From Polaromonas sp. AET17H-212 (GTDB lineage: Bacteria > Pseudomonadota > Gammaproteobacteria > Burkholderiales > Burkholderiaceae_C), in NCBI RefSeq assembly GCF_002379085.1, contig NZ_NBZW01000016.1, positions 36,686-100,685 on the forward strand: a DNA stretch of 64,000 nucleotides, in the 5' to 3' direction. The position numbers were made by a program, and so were the translations under genes. The notes under the pieces were generated by a model. It did no database searches, had not been told where the DNA came from, and worked only from the letters and a program-made list of their open reading frames with translations. Numbering within the stretch: position 1 is the first letter of the stretch; each line of letters begins with the position of its first letter. This document shows positions 1 through 8,852 of this stretch, one piece after another.

Positions 1-624
1 CTGCTTGCCGACACTTTTGGCCGAGGCATAAAACTGCCCGCTCATGAGCTGCGCCAGGTAGCGGTTGAGGGCGCCAACCGGCGGGCTGATGCTCATGTCG
101 TTGTCGTTGAGGATCACCAGCAGCTTGCAGTCGCAGACACCGGCATTGTTGAGCGCCTCGAAGGCCATGCCTGCGCTCATGGCGCCGTCACCGATGATGG
201 CCACCGCATGGCGGTCTTCACCCTTTTGCTTGGCCGCCATCGCCATGCCCAGGGCGGCAGAAATCGAGGTCGATGAATGCGCGGTGCCAAACGTGTCGTA
301 TTCGCTTTCATCACGGCGCGGAAAGCCGCTCAGGCCGCCGAACTGGCGCAGGCTGGCCATGCGGTCGCGCCGGCCGGTCAGGATCTTGTGCGGGTAGGTC
401 TGGTGGCCCACGTCCCAGACCAGCCGGTCCTCGGGCGTGTTGAACACATAGTGCAGCGCCACCGTGAGTTCGACCGTGCCCAGGTTGGAGCTCAGATGTC
501 CGCCGGTCTGCGACACGCTGTGCAGCACATAGGCGCGCAACTCGTCGGCCAGGGTCCGGAGCTGGGGTCGCGGCAGCAGGCGCAGGTCTGCGGGGCTGTT
601 GATGGTTTCTAGCAGTGGGTACAT
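1..624 (-). CDS. dxs: 1-deoxy-D-xylulose-5-phosphate synthase, N-terminal part (runs off left edge)
   Basis: These are the first 208 codons of DXP synthase, the thiamine-diphosphate enzyme that joins pyruvate and glyceraldehyde 3-phosphate in the first step of the cytosolic MEP isoprenoid pathway. Reading left from the ATG at 622-624, the protein starts [15 protein letters not shown] and shows [34 protein letters not shown] and the cofactor motif [17 protein letters not shown], all typical of Dxs. The family is about 620-640 residues, so roughly two thirds lies outside the window. It follows ispA by 67 bases on the same strand, so the isoprenoid genes probably form one operon with xseB. Confidence 0.96.
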   Translation of the reverse strand, partial: MYPLLETINSPADLRLLPRPQLRTLADELRAYVLHSVSQTGGHLSSNLGTVELTVALHYVFNTPEDRLVWDVGHQTYPHKILTGRRDRMASLRQFGGLSGFPRRDESEYDTFGTAHSSTSISAALGMAMAAKQKGEDRHAVAIIGDGAMSAGMAFEALNNAGVCDCKLLVILNDNDMSISPPVGALNRYLAQLMSGQFYASAKSVGKQ

Positions 625-691
625 CGTGGTGTCTTGTTTCTGATGCCTTGTTTCCTGGAGATGCCGGTCGCTTCTTTACTCGAGTCTGTGC

Positions 692-1603
692 TCAAGTCGT
701 TCGGTTGACCAGCATGTCGGCCAGCGCGCTGAGCGCGGCGGTGTGCCTGAGTTCGCTGGCCTTCAGGCTGTGATGCGCCTGGGACAACAGCTCCTGCGCG
801 TAATTGCGCGAAGCCGGCAGGCCCATCAGCGACACAAAGGTGGGTTTATCCTGGGCGGCATCCTTGCCCGCGGTCTTGCCCAGCGTGGCCGAATCGGCCG
901 TGACGTCCAGGATGTCGTCGACCACCTGGAACGCCAGGCCCACGGCGGCACCGTAGTCGCACAGCGCATTTTGTGCCAGGGCCGGGGCGGCGCCGCAGGC
1001 GGCCCCCATCAGCACGCTGGCCTGCAACAGGGCGCCGGTCTTGAGCCGGTGCATGTCATGCAGCTCAGCCGAGCTCAGCGCCTTGCCGACACTGGCCAGG
1101 TCGATGGCCTGCCCACCGGCCATGCCCTGGTAGCCCGCAGCCTGGGCCAGCATGCGGCACAGGGTCGCCTGCGTCGCGGGCTCGATGGAACCGTCTTCCG
1201 GCGTCAGCAGCTCGAAGGCCAGCGCTTGCAGCGCATCGCCGGCCAGCAGGGCCTGCGCCTGGCCGAATTTCACATGCACCGTCGGCTTGCCGCGCCGCAG
1301 GATGTCGTTGTCCATGCAGGGCATGTCGTCGTGCACCAGCGAATAGGCGTGAATCAACTCCACCGCACAGGCCACGCGCAGCGCCGCAGCGGGACTGCCG
1401 TCCACTGCCTCGCAGGCCGCCATGACCAGCAGGGGACGCAGCCGTTTGCCGCCATCGAGCACCGCGTAACGCATGGCGTCGCCGAGTCCGGCCGGGGCGG
1501 GCCTGGGTACGGGAGGGGCCACCCAGCGGCTCAGGGCCTGCTCAACGGCGGCGAGTTGGCGGGTGCTCCAGGCGCCCAGCACAAAATGGGTTTGTTCAGT
1601 CAA
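692..1603 (-). CDS. ispA: Farnesyl diphosphate synthase (geranyltranstransferase)
   Basis: A 303-residue class I polyprenyl synthase that condenses isopentenyl diphosphate with allylic diphosphates to make farnesyl diphosphate. The first aspartate-rich motif is DDMPCMDND (about residues 92-100) and the second is DDILD (about 229-233); GGKRLRP near residue 51 binds isopentenyl diphosphate. I start it at the TTG at 1601-1603, five bases after the xseB stop and behind AAGAG; this gives MTEQTHFVLGAWST, the usual length, whereas the open frame continues upstream only through xseB. The order xseB-ispA-dxs is common in proteobacteria and implies cotranscription. The TTG start may keep its level below xseB. 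Confidence 0.95.
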   Translation of the reverse strand: MTEQTHFVLGAWSTRQLAAVEQALSRWVAPPVPRPAPAGLGDAMRYAVLDGGKRLRPLLVMAACEAVDGSPAAALRVACAVELIHAYSLVHDDMPCMDNDILRRGKPTVHVKFGQAQALLAGDALQALAFELLTPEDGSIEPATQATLCRMLAQAAGYQGMAGGQAIDLASVGKALSSAELHDMHRLKTGALLQASVLMGAACGAAPALAQNALCDYGAAVGLAFQVVDDILDVTADSATLGKTAGKDAAQDKPTFVSLMGLPASRNYAQELLSQAHHSLKASELRHTAALSALADMLVNRTT

Positions 1604-1608
1604 TGGGC

Positions 1609-1848
1609 TTACTCTTGGTTCCAGGGCTTGATCTCGTTGCCTTCCAGCACCTTGATCTGATTTTCCACGGCCTCGAGCTTGCTGCGGCAGAACTTGAGCA
1701 GTTCGGCGCCGCGCTGGTAGCCGGTGAGCAACTGGTCCAGCGGCAACTGGCCGGATTCGAGGCGGGCCACCAGGGTTTCGAGTTCTTCCAGCGCAGCTTC
1801 GTAACTGGCGGGTGTGGCGGGGACGGGGGAAGAGGAAGTTTTGGCCAT
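1609..1848 (-). CDS. xseB: Exodeoxyribonuclease VII small subunit
   Basis: A 79-residue small subunit of exonuclease VII, which binds the large subunit XseA and degrades single-stranded DNA to oligonucleotides in the cytosol. The signature [18 protein letters not shown] followed by [20 protein letters not shown] is diagnostic, and the length matches the family. The N-terminal 14 residues are a low-complexity Ser/Pro/Ala leader. It is the first gene of the xseB-ispA-dxs set and is divergent from the Rieske oxygenase gene across about 230 bases. Confidence 0.95.
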   Translation of the reverse strand: MAKTSSSPVPATPASYEAALEELETLVARLESGQLPLDQLLTGYQRGAELLKFCRSKLEAVENQIKVLEGNEIKPWNQE

Positions 1849-1946
1849 GGGTATTTGGTTGGAGGACTGATTTTAGGCCGTTGTGCGCCCTGCCGGCATT
1901 GTCCGTGTGCCCGGCCACCTGTTTATGGGGTGGAGGGGCTTTCACG

Positions 1947-1988
1947 GCAGGTCCGCAGCGGCACAAGGCGGGACCTGCACGGTACAAT
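1947..1988 (+). promoter_or_regulatory. Inverted repeat and possible -10 box upstream of the Rieske oxygenase gene
   Basis: GCAGGTCC (1947-1954) and GGACCTGC (1971-1978) form perfect 8-base arms 16 bases apart. They are followed by TACAAT (1983-1988), which would serve as a -10 box for the plus-strand gene starting at 2078. No convincing -35 box is visible, so this may be an activator-dependent promoter or chance. No regulator gene lies beside it. Confidence 0.3.
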
Positions 1989-2077
1989 CGACAGGCTTCA
2001 CGCCTTGACGCCCCGCCTGCCTGACAGGGTTGTCTGCCCCTTCCTCCACCCCCGAAACCGCCTGTTTCGGAAATTGC

Positions 2078-3196
2078 ATGTCTGATCTAAGCCTCCGTCT
2101 CCTGCAGGCCACCAGCCAGCTCCCGGTTTCCAGCTACTTTGACGCCGGCCTGTACCAGCGGGAGCAGCAAAAGCTGTTTGCCCGCGGCCCGCGTTACGTG
2201 GGGCACGAGCTCTCCGTGCCGAATCTGGGCGACTACTACGCCCTGCCGCAAGAGCTCGGCGGCCGGGCCCTGGTGCGCAATGCCACCGGGGTCGAGCTGA
2301 TCTCCAACGTCTGCCGGCACCGCCAATCCACCATGCTGCAGGGCCGCGGCAACACCGGCAGCAACATCGTCTGCCCGCTGCACCGCTGGACCTACAACAC
2401 CAACGGCGAGCTGATCGGCGCGCCGCATTTCGAGGTCGACCCCTGCCTGAACCTGAGCCGCTACCAGACCAGCAGCTGGAACGGCCTGGTGTTTGAGGAC
2501 AACGGCCGCGACATCGCCGCCGAGATGGCGCCGCTGGGCGCCATGCCCGACCTCGATTTTTCGGGCTACCAGCTCGACCGGATCACCCTGCACGAGTGCA
2601 ACTACAACTGGAAGACCTTCATCGAGGTCTATCTCGAGGACTACCACGTCGGCCCCTACCACCCCGGCCTGGGCGCCTTCGTGACCACCGACGACCTGCG
2701 CTGGGAGTTGACGCCGCACTACTCGGTGCAAACCGTCGGTGTGTCCGACAAGCTCGGCAAGCCGGGCACCGACGTCTACAAGAAATGGCACGACGTGGTG
2801 CTGCAGTACCGCAAGGGCGTGCCGCCCAAGTACGGCGCGATCTGGCTGACCTATTACCCCAATGTGATGGTCGAGTGGTATCCGCACGCCCTGGTGGTCA
2901 GCACCCTGCACCCGCAGGGGCCGGACAAGACGCTGAACGTGGTGGAGTTTTTCTACCCCGAGGAAATCTGCGCCTTCGAGCGCGAGTTCATGGACGCACA
3001 GCAGGCCGCCTACATGGAGACCTGTGTCGAAGACGACGAGATTGCCCTGAGCATGGACGCCGGCCGCAAAGCCCTGATGCAGCGCGGCGACAACGAGTTC
3101 GGCCCCTACCAGAGCCCGATGGAAGACGGCATGCAGCACTTTCACGAGTGGTACCGCCGCGAGATGGGCGCCAGCAAGACCACGCAGATGCTTTGA
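2078..3196 (+). CDS. Rieske non-heme iron oxygenase alpha subunit (aromatic ring-hydroxylating dioxygenase family)
   Basis: A 372-residue terminal oxygenase subunit. The Rieske 2Fe-2S centre is visible as C79-x-H81 and C99-x2-H102, and the mononuclear iron site as ExxxEDYHVGPYHPG (about residues 183-197). Family members use electrons from a reductase to hydroxylate or demethylate aromatic or quaternary-amine substrates; the substrate cannot be read from sequence. No ferredoxin, reductase or beta subunit is nearby, so it must borrow electron carriers. I start at ATG 2078; an in-frame TTG at 2030 would add 16 unlikely residues. It is divergent from xseB, and the next gene (EamA transporter) follows 100 bases downstream. 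Confidence 0.85.
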   Translation: MSDLSLRLLQATSQLPVSSYFDAGLYQREQQKLFARGPRYVGHELSVPNLGDYYALPQELGGRALVRNATGVELISNVCRHRQSTMLQGRGNTGSNIVCPLHRWTYNTNGELIGAPHFEVDPCLNLSRYQTSSWNGLVFEDNGRDIAAEMAPLGAMPDLDFSGYQLDRITLHECNYNWKTFIEVYLEDYHVGPYHPGLGAFVTTDDLRWELTPHYSVQTVGVSDKLGKPGTDVYKKWHDVVLQYRKGVPPKYGAIWLTYYPNVMVEWYPHALVVSTLHPQGPDKTLNVVEFFYPEEICAFEREFMDAQQAAYMETCVEDDEIALSMDAGRKALMQRGDNEFGPYQSPMEDGMQHFHEWYRREMGASKTTQML

Positions 3197-3219
3197 CGCG
3201 ATTTCGACCCGCAGTTAAC

Positions 3220-3236
3220 GCTATCTATTCGATAGC
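3220..3236. repeat. Family A repeat core (palindrome GCTAT...ATAGC)
   Basis: GCTAT-ctattcg-ATAGC followed by AG lies in the 100-base gap between the Rieske gene and the transporter gene. It matches the palindromic core of the dispersed family whose fuller copies are at 17091-17148 and 61738-61800; the hairpin half of the element is not recognisable here. Confidence 0.5.
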
Positions 3237-3296
3237 AGTTACCGTAAGAATCGCCTGGGCTGCAAGCACTTTTCACTTCTAACCACGAGCTCCGCC

Positions 3297-4316
3297 ATGC
3301 AAGCCCTCTGGATGTTGGCCGCCGCCTTCTTCTTTGCCACCATGGCAGTCTGCGTCAAGTTCGCCTCGGTGTATTTCAACAGCGCAGAGCTGGTGTTTTA
3401 CCGCGGACTGCTGGGCATGTTTTTCATGTGGGCGCTGGCCCGCACCCGTGGCGTGACGCTGGCCACCCGGTATCCCGGCATGCACATGTGGCGCAGCCTG
3501 GTCGGCGTGATCTCGCTGGGCGCCTGGTTTTACGCCATCGCCCAGCTGCCCCTGGCCACCGCCATGACGCTGAACTACATGAGCAGTGTCTGGATCGCCA
3601 CCTTTCTGGTCGGCGGCGCGCTGCTGATGGGGCTGCTGCCGGCGCGCGGCGACAACGCGACAAGCATGGGCCCTTCTTCCCAAGCCGGGGCCGCGAAACC
3701 GGCTTTGCCGGGTCGCAGGCGCAGCGCCCCCACGGGGGGCAGCGAACCACACGCAGTGGGGAGCGTGGGGGCCCAAGGTCCCCTGGTGCTGACCGTCATC
3801 ACCGGCTTCATCGGCGTGGTGATGATGCTGCGCCCGACGATAGAGCAAAACCAGGCCTTCGCCGGCCTGATCGGCCTGATGTCCGGCCTGCTGGCCGCCT
3901 TTGCCTACATGCAGGTGATGGCGCTGGCACGGGTCGGCGAACCCGAAACCCGCACCGTGTTTTATTTCGCCGTCGGTTCGGCCGTCGCCGGCGGCCTGGG
4001 CATGCTGGTGGCCGGCATCTCCGAGTGGCACTGGAAGCCGGCGCTGTGGCTGATTCCCCTGGGCGTGCTGGCCTCGCTGGGCCAGCTGTGCATGACGCGA
4101 GCCTACAGCATGGCGAAAACCCGCAGCGCCACGCTGGTGGTGGCAAATTTGCAATACTCCGGTATCGTGTTTGGCGCGATCTACAGCCTGGTGCTGTTTG
4201 GCGACCGGATTCCCCTGCTGGGCTGGGCTGGCATGGCGCTGATTGTGGCCAGCGGCATCGCCGCCACCGTGCTGCGCGCCCGCGCCGCGCCGGGCGCGCC
4301 TGCCGAAGAACACTGA
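3297..4316 (+). CDS. EamA/DMT-family permease with in-frame repeat insertion
   Basis: A drug/metabolite-transporter family protein of 339 residues with ten hydrophobic segments, beginning MQALWMLAAAFFFATMAVCVK. Family members export small metabolites or amino acids across the inner membrane. Between the fourth and fifth helices the expected loop is replaced by about 40 hydrophilic residues (GPSSQAGAAKPALPGRRRSA and onward, residues about 122-163). These are encoded by a copy of the family B intergenic repeat (3667-3774, antisense to the gene). The reading frame is kept, and homology to EamA resumes at VLTVITGFIGVVMMLRPT. The insertion is in a loop, so function may survive. Substrate unknown. 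Confidence 0.85.
   Translation: MQALWMLAAAFFFATMAVCVKFASVYFNSAELVFYRGLLGMFFMWALARTRGVTLATRYPGMHMWRSLVGVISLGAWFYAIAQLPLATAMTLNYMSSVWIATFLVGGALLMGLLPARGDNATSMGPSSQAGAAKPALPGRRRSAPTGGSEPHAVGSVGAQGPLVLTVITGFIGVVMMLRPTIEQNQAFAGLIGLMSGLLAAFAYMQVMALARVGEPETRTVFYFAVGSAVAGGLGMLVAGISEWHWKPALWLIPLGVLASLGQLCMTRAYSMAKTRSATLVVANLQYSGIVFGAIYSLVLFGDRIPLLGWAGMALIVASGIAATVLRARAAPGAPAEEH
3667..3774 (-). repeat. Family B repeat inside a coding sequence
   Basis: On the minus strand this reads GGCCCCCACGCTCCCCACTG, then CTGCCCCCCGTGGGGGCGCT, then a GGCAAAGCC hairpin and GCGGCCCC. It is clearly the same element as the intergenic copies at 47093-47213, 49335-49434, 51489-51610 and 53348-53425. Here it sits within the EamA gene and has no stop codon in the gene's frame. 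Confidence 0.85.
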
Positions 4317-4352
4317 ATCGATTTCACGGTCTTGTTTTCAACCGGAGCCGCC

Positions 4353-5255
4353 ATGTACACCACCCTGATTTCAACCGGACAGTTGCAGGCGCTGATGGCC
4401 AGCCACCGGCCCTGCCGGATCTTTGACTGCAGCTTCGACCTGATGCAGCCACAGGCTGGCAAACAGCTGTACCTGCAGGCGCACATACCGGGCGCGGTCT
4501 ATGCGAACCTGGACACCGACCTGAGCGCCAAACACGGCGTGCCCGGCGCCCACGGCGTGCTGACCGTGCACAGTGGCACGGACCAGCCCGCTTCCGGCGG
4601 GCGCCATCCGCTGCCGAACCGCGAAAAATTTGCCACCTGGCTGTCCAGCGTCGGTTTCAGCAATGACATGCAGGCGGTGGTTTATGACCGCAATGGCGCC
4701 AACTACTGCGGCCGCCTGTGGTGGATGCTCAAGTGGGCCGGCCACGAAGCAGTGGCCGTGCTCGACGGCGGGCTGCAGGCCTGGCAGGCCGCTGGCGGCG
4801 CGGTCAACCGCGGGGAAGAGCCCTCGCATTTCCAGTCCATCTTTTTCCCCGGCCCGGAAAAGGCGCTGCTGGTCGACGGCAAAACGGTGGCCGACCACCT
4901 CGGCCAGCCCGGCCAGACGCTGGTGGATGCCCGCGCTCCGGCACGTTTTCGCGGCGAGGTCGAGCCGCTGGACCCGGTGGCCGGCCACATTCCCGGTGCG
5001 CTGAACCGGCCCTTTGGCGACAACCTCGGTCCCGACGGCAGGTTCAAGCCCGCCGAGCAATTGCGGGCGGAGTTTGAAGCACTGCTGGCGGGCCGCGACC
5101 CCGCTGGCGTGGTGCACCACTGCGGCAGTGGCGTCAGTGCCGTGCCCAACCTCCTGGCCATGGAAATTGCCGGCTTGGGCCGCACGGGCCTGTATGCCGG
5201 CAGCTGGAGCGACTGGTGCAGCGACCCCAGCCACCCCGTGGCCAAAGGGGGCTGA
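4353..5255 (+). CDS. sseA: 3-mercaptopyruvate sulfurtransferase (tandem rhodanese)
   Basis: A 300-residue two-domain rhodanese-fold protein. The C-terminal domain carries the active-site loop CGSGVSA with C257; CGSGVxA, rather than the CRKGVT of thiosulfate sulfurtransferases, points to mercaptopyruvate as sulfur donor. The N-terminal domain has the expected IPGAVYANLDTDLS and the glycine-rich VYDRNGANYCGRLWWMLKWAG. It starts at ATG 4353 behind CCGGAG, with an in-frame TTG 21 bases upstream that I rejected. It is soluble and probably cytosolic, moving sulfane sulfur from 3-mercaptopyruvate to thiols or cyanide. It lies 36 bases after the transporter gene and may be cotranscribed. Confidence 0.9.
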   Translation: MYTTLISTGQLQALMASHRPCRIFDCSFDLMQPQAGKQLYLQAHIPGAVYANLDTDLSAKHGVPGAHGVLTVHSGTDQPASGGRHPLPNREKFATWLSSVGFSNDMQAVVYDRNGANYCGRLWWMLKWAGHEAVAVLDGGLQAWQAAGGAVNRGEEPSHFQSIFFPGPEKALLVDGKTVADHLGQPGQTLVDARAPARFRGEVEPLDPVAGHIPGALNRPFGDNLGPDGRFKPAEQLRAEFEALLAGRDPAGVVHHCGSGVSAVPNLLAMEIAGLGRTGLYAGSWSDWCSDPSHPVAKGG

Positions 5256-5321
5256 GACCGTGAGCAAGCAGTTTCACGCGTGCGATGCAGTGCTTTAGTA
5301 TTCGTCAGACCAGCCCCCGTC

Positions 5322-7898
5322 ATGCCCCACACCTCTTCCTATCCCGAAACCACCCGCCTGCTGGCTGCGGAGCTGATCGAAAAACGCTACTCGCACGGGC
5401 TGCGGTCGCTGTTGTTGATGTTGCTGGTCAGCCTGCCGATGGTGCTGGGCCTGTCGCTCGCCCAGGAAATCGGCCACTTGCAAATCATCGTGATCACCGT
5501 CGCGCTGGCGCTGACCGCGCTCGGCTACTGGTTGCTGCACCTGGGACATTACCAGTGGACCAGCTACCTGCTGGTCTATTCCCTGATTGGGCTGTCGGCG
5601 GCCGGCATGCTGGCCTACGGCTCGGCGCGCAGTGCGTTGCTGCTGGGTTTTGTCGGCGCCGTGATCGCCGCGGGAATGATGCAGGGAAAGAAGTCCCTGA
5701 TCTCTGCGGTGGTCATCAGTGCCCTTGTCCTGGGCCTGCTGAGCTGGGCCGAACAGGCCGGCCTGCTGGTCAAACCGGATTTCGCGGTGGATCTGCGGTT
5801 CTGGCTGGTCAATGTCCTGCTGCTCACCGGCATTGCCGGCAGCGTGTACACCAGCCGCCGGGTGGTGCTCCGGGCGCTGCGCGAGCAACATGCCGAACTG
5901 CGCCGGCGCGAGAAGGCCGAAGACGAACTGCGCCTGAGCGAAGACCGCTTCAGCCGGATTTTTCGCAACAGCCCGGCGGCCATCATCGTGCAGGACCTCG
6001 AAGCGATGACGGTGCTCGACGTGAACCCCGCCTTCGAGCGCCTGTGGGGCTACTCGCGTGAAGAATCCATAGGCGGCACCGACGCCCATCTGTGGAATGA
6101 CCTGGCGGCCCGCAAGGCCTTCCAGCGGCAGATGGCCGCCACGGGCCGTGCCATCAATCTGCCGCTGGAGGGCCGCAGAAAAGACGGCCGCCTGATCAAC
6201 GCCCTGCTGTCGACCGAAATCGAAGGCCGCGGCCAGGGCCGCATCGTGGTCTCCACCATCACCGACGCCACCGCCGAAACCCAGGCCAGGCTGGCAGCGC
6301 GCCAGTCGGCCGAACTGTTCTCCAAGGCTTTTGATTTCAGCCCCATCAACATGACCATCACGCGGGTGTCCGACGGCACCTTCCTGGCCGCCAACGCTGC
6401 GGAAGACCGTATCCACGGCTTTGAGCCGGAAGACCTGGTGGGGCGCACATCGGTCGAGATCGGGGTCTGGCCCAGCGAAGCAGAACGCAGGCAGTTTGTC
6501 CAGGACCTGCAGGCCGGTGGGCGGGTGCTGAGCCGCGAAATGCAGATGCGCCACAAAAACGGCAGCATGGTCGACTGCCGGGTCTGGTCGGCGATCATCG
6601 ACATCGCCGGCGAGCCCTGCATGCTCAACTCGACCATCAACATCAGCGAGCAAAAGCGCCGGGAAGCCCAGCTGATCGATGTCGCCAAAGCCCTGTCGAG
6701 CGGCACCGGCGAAGCCTTCTTCCGTTCCGTGGTCCAGCATCTGGCCATGGCCATCGGCGCGGATCTGGTGATCGTGGGCGAAACCATGGCGGACCAGACT
6801 GTCGCCTCCCTGTCCATGGTTCAGGACGGCAAGCTGCAGCCCGACATCCGGTATGCGCTGGCCGGCACCCCCTGCGACAAGGTCCTCAGCCAGTCCGACC
6901 TGTGTGTCTACAACGAGGGCGTGCAAGAGCTTTTTCCGCACGACCGGGTCCTGACGGAGGGCAACTTCCACGCCTACATCGGCGCGGCACTGTGCGATGC
7001 CGATGGCACCCCCATCGGCGTCGTCAATGCCTTGTGGCGAAAGCCCCAAGCCCGCTCCGCCGATCGGGATGCGTTGATGCAGATTTTTGCCAGCCGTATC
7101 ACGGCCGAGCTGGTGCGGCTGCGGCGCGACCGTGAAATTTCGCGCTTTAACGAAACACTGGAGCAGCGTGTCAACGAGCGCACCGAGCAGCTCATGGCGA
7201 CCAATGCCGAGCTGGAGTCTTTCGGTTACTCGGTGTCGCACGACCTGCAGTCCCCGCTGCGCAGCATCGAGGGATTCAGCGTGCTGCTGGCGCGCCGCCT
7301 CAAGGGCCGGCTCAGCGACGAGGAGCAACGCCTGTTCGACCGTGTCCGGGTCAACGTGGTACGCATGCACGAACTGATCAGCGACCTGCTGGCGCTGGCC
7401 CGCGTCAGCAAGGGAAAGCTGGTGCTGGAGGATGTGGACCTCAGCGTCATGGCGCAGCAGGTGGTCGTGCAGGAAAGGCAACGCGACCCGCAGCGTCCGG
7501 TGCAGGTCACGATCCAGCCCGGCATCCGCGGCCGCTGCGACAGCAAACTTGCACGCATCATCCTGGAAAACCTGATCGGCAACGCCTGGAAATACTCGCG
7601 CCAGCAGTCCGAAGCGACCATCGAGTTCGGCCTGCTGCCGGCGCGCGAGGGCGGGCGCAAGATGCTGTTCGTGCGCGACAACGGCGCCGGCTTCAACATG
7701 GAGTATGCCGACAGCCTGTTCAAGCCCTTCCACCGGCTGCACCATGACACCGAATTCGAAGGCAGCGGCATCGGACTGGCCACCGTGCACCGCATTCTGG
7801 AGCGGCACGGCGGCCTGATACGCGGCGAATCGTCCGAGGGGGCGGGCGCGTGTTTCTATTTTTCCTTCGATCCCCGCGTCGGCGCCGCCACGGCCTGA
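5322..7898 (+). CDS. Membrane-bound PAS/PAS/GAF hybrid-less sensor histidine kinase
   Basis: An 858-residue sensor kinase. Residues about 20-180 form six or so membrane helices, followed by a charged coiled coil (AELRRREKAEDELRLSE). Two PAS domains (about 205-320 and 330-447) and a GAF-like domain (about 452-610) precede the HisKA domain. The phospho-acceptor is H640 in VSHDLQSPLRSIEGF, the bacteriophytochrome-type sequence. The ATPase domain shows NLIGNAWKYS, DNGAGFNMEYADSLF and GSGIGLATVHRILERHGG. There is no receiver domain and no response regulator gene nearby, so it is an orphan kinase with an unknown partner and signal. I chose ATG 5322; the open frame extends upstream 14 codons without a good ribosome site. 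Confidence 0.9.
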   Translation: MPHTSSYPETTRLLAAELIEKRYSHGLRSLLLMLLVSLPMVLGLSLAQEIGHLQIIVITVALALTALGYWLLHLGHYQWTSYLLVYSLIGLSAAGMLAYGSARSALLLGFVGAVIAAGMMQGKKSLISAVVISALVLGLLSWAEQAGLLVKPDFAVDLRFWLVNVLLLTGIAGSVYTSRRVVLRALREQHAELRRREKAEDELRLSEDRFSRIFRNSPAAIIVQDLEAMTVLDVNPAFERLWGYSREESIGGTDAHLWNDLAARKAFQRQMAATGRAINLPLEGRRKDGRLINALLSTEIEGRGQGRIVVSTITDATAETQARLAARQSAELFSKAFDFSPINMTITRVSDGTFLAANAAEDRIHGFEPEDLVGRTSVEIGVWPSEAERRQFVQDLQAGGRVLSREMQMRHKNGSMVDCRVWSAIIDIAGEPCMLNSTINISEQKRREAQLIDVAKALSSGTGEAFFRSVVQHLAMAIGADLVIVGETMADQTVASLSMVQDGKLQPDIRYALAGTPCDKVLSQSDLCVYNEGVQELFPHDRVLTEGNFHAYIGAALCDADGTPIGVVNALWRKPQARSADRDALMQIFASRITAELVRLRRDREISRFNETLEQRVNERTEQLMATNAELESFGYSVSHDLQSPLRSIEGFSVLLARRLKGRLSDEEQRLFDRVRVNVVRMHELISDLLALARVSKGKLVLEDVDLSVMAQQVVVQERQRDPQRPVQVTIQPGIRGRCDSKLARIILENLIGNAWKYSRQQSEATIEFGLLPAREGGRKMLFVRDNGAGFNMEYADSLFKPFHRLHHDTEFEGSGIGLATVHRILERHGGLIRGESSEGAGACFYFSFDPRVGAATA

Positions 7899-7922
7899 AC
7901 GCCGCGGCAAACCTTCAGGGCA

Positions 7923-7941
7923 GACCCCGCGGGGCGGGGTC
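7923..7941. terminator. GC hairpin between convergent genes
   Basis: GACCCCGC-GGG-GCGGGGTC is a perfect 8-pair hairpin between the convergent ends of the sensor kinase gene and the hemerythrin gene. It has no T-run on either side, so it may end both transcripts weakly or simply protect 3' ends. Confidence 0.45.
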
Positions 7942-7955
7942 GCCGTGGCGCCGCC

Positions 7956-8438
7956 TCAGGCGGGCACCTCATCCTTGGCCAGCAGTTCCTGCTTGAGCGC
8001 CTTCAGGTCGGCAACCATGGCCTTGAGGTCCATGTCGCTCTTGCGGGCTTTGGGAAACATCTCTTCACGCTCTTCTTCCACGTGGTGGTCGACGTATTCG
8101 CCGAGCACAATCACCTTGGCATCGAACAGTGCTTCGTCCGCATCCATGTCCGAAATCTGCGCGATCAGGTCCTTGGCGCTGGCATGCTCGACCTCGGCTT
8201 CGTTGAGCAGCGCGTCGTCACCGATGGCCTCGCGTGCCGCCGGGTAAAAAATCTGTTCTTCGATGTCGGCATGCACGGTCAGCTCCTTGCAGATCCTGTC
8301 GGCCAGCGCCTTGCGCTCGTCGGCGGGCGCCTTGGCTTCGCTGAGTTTCTTGAACTGGGTGAACAGCTTCTTGACGGCAATGTGGTCGGCATCGAGCTGA
8401 TCGACGGCGTCGTTCATCTTCGGGGGTGCTTTGCTCAT
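7956..8438 (-). CDS. Hemerythrin HHE cation-binding domain protein
   Basis: A 160-residue soluble four-helix-bundle protein. The ligand pattern of HHE hemerythrins is present: DADHIAVKKLFTQF, LTVHADIEEQIFYPA, HASAKDLI and EYVDHHVEEEREEMFP. These His and Glu/Asp residues would hold a non-heme di-iron centre used for oxygen, nitric oxide or iron handling. The start is ATG 8436-8438 behind a strong AGGAAG site; the open frame continues upstream but without homology. It is monocistronic and convergent with the sensor kinase. Confidence 0.88.
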   Translation of the reverse strand: MSKAPPKMNDAVDQLDADHIAVKKLFTQFKKLSEAKAPADERKALADRICKELTVHADIEEQIFYPAAREAIGDDALLNEAEVEHASAKDLIAQISDMDADEALFDAKVIVLGEYVDHHVEEEREEMFPKARKSDMDLKAMVADLKALKQELLAKDEVPA

Positions 8439-8852
8439 GATGGGCTTCCTGGTGATGGTTGGTTTGTCACTCACAGCACCGGCGGTGCTGCATGCATGGC
8501 CGACGGCCAGACACAAAAACGACTCTAGACAGCGCTCCCATGCGCCTGTGTCAGACACCGTTGATGTGTTTGTAGGACAGCACGAAAGTGACATGCCCTT
8601 GTGAAGGCGTTGACACGCAGCCGCGTGACGGCCATGGCCGCGGCCCCGTGAAACAGGCTGCGCGGCAAGGTGGCGCTGATCACCCTGCGGCGACGCCGGC
8701 CTTGGCCGCGCGGAGGCCCGTGCTGTTCGCCAGCGGTTTTCTGCATAAAATCGGGCTCCAGCCCTTTTTCCATAAGCATAAGCAGCTATCAATAAAGTAG
8801 CAAATAGGAGGTGCTACGATTCGCGCACCCTGCACTCTCCCCGTGAACACCC
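8439..8852. other. 414-base intergenic region
   Basis: I see no gene here. It must hold the hemerythrin promoter on the minus strand. The right half carries a family A repeat (8750-8812). Open frames on either strand lack ribosome sites and homology. Confidence 0.5.
8750..8812 (+). repeat. Family A dispersed repeat
   Basis: GGGCTCCAGCCC, then AGCATAAGCAGCTATCAATA and AAGTAGC. The hairpin part, the AGC-AGCTATC block and a degenerate right arm are in the same order as in the copies at 17091-17148 and 61738-61800 (read on the minus strand there). It ends about 40 bases before the kinase fragment. Confidence 0.7.

Noticed and set aside
5295..7910. An 871-codon open frame antisense to the sensor kinase
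   Set aside because: High-GC codon structure leaves the antisense frame open; it lacks a ribosome site and recognisable domains, while the sense strand encodes a complete PAS/GAF kinase.
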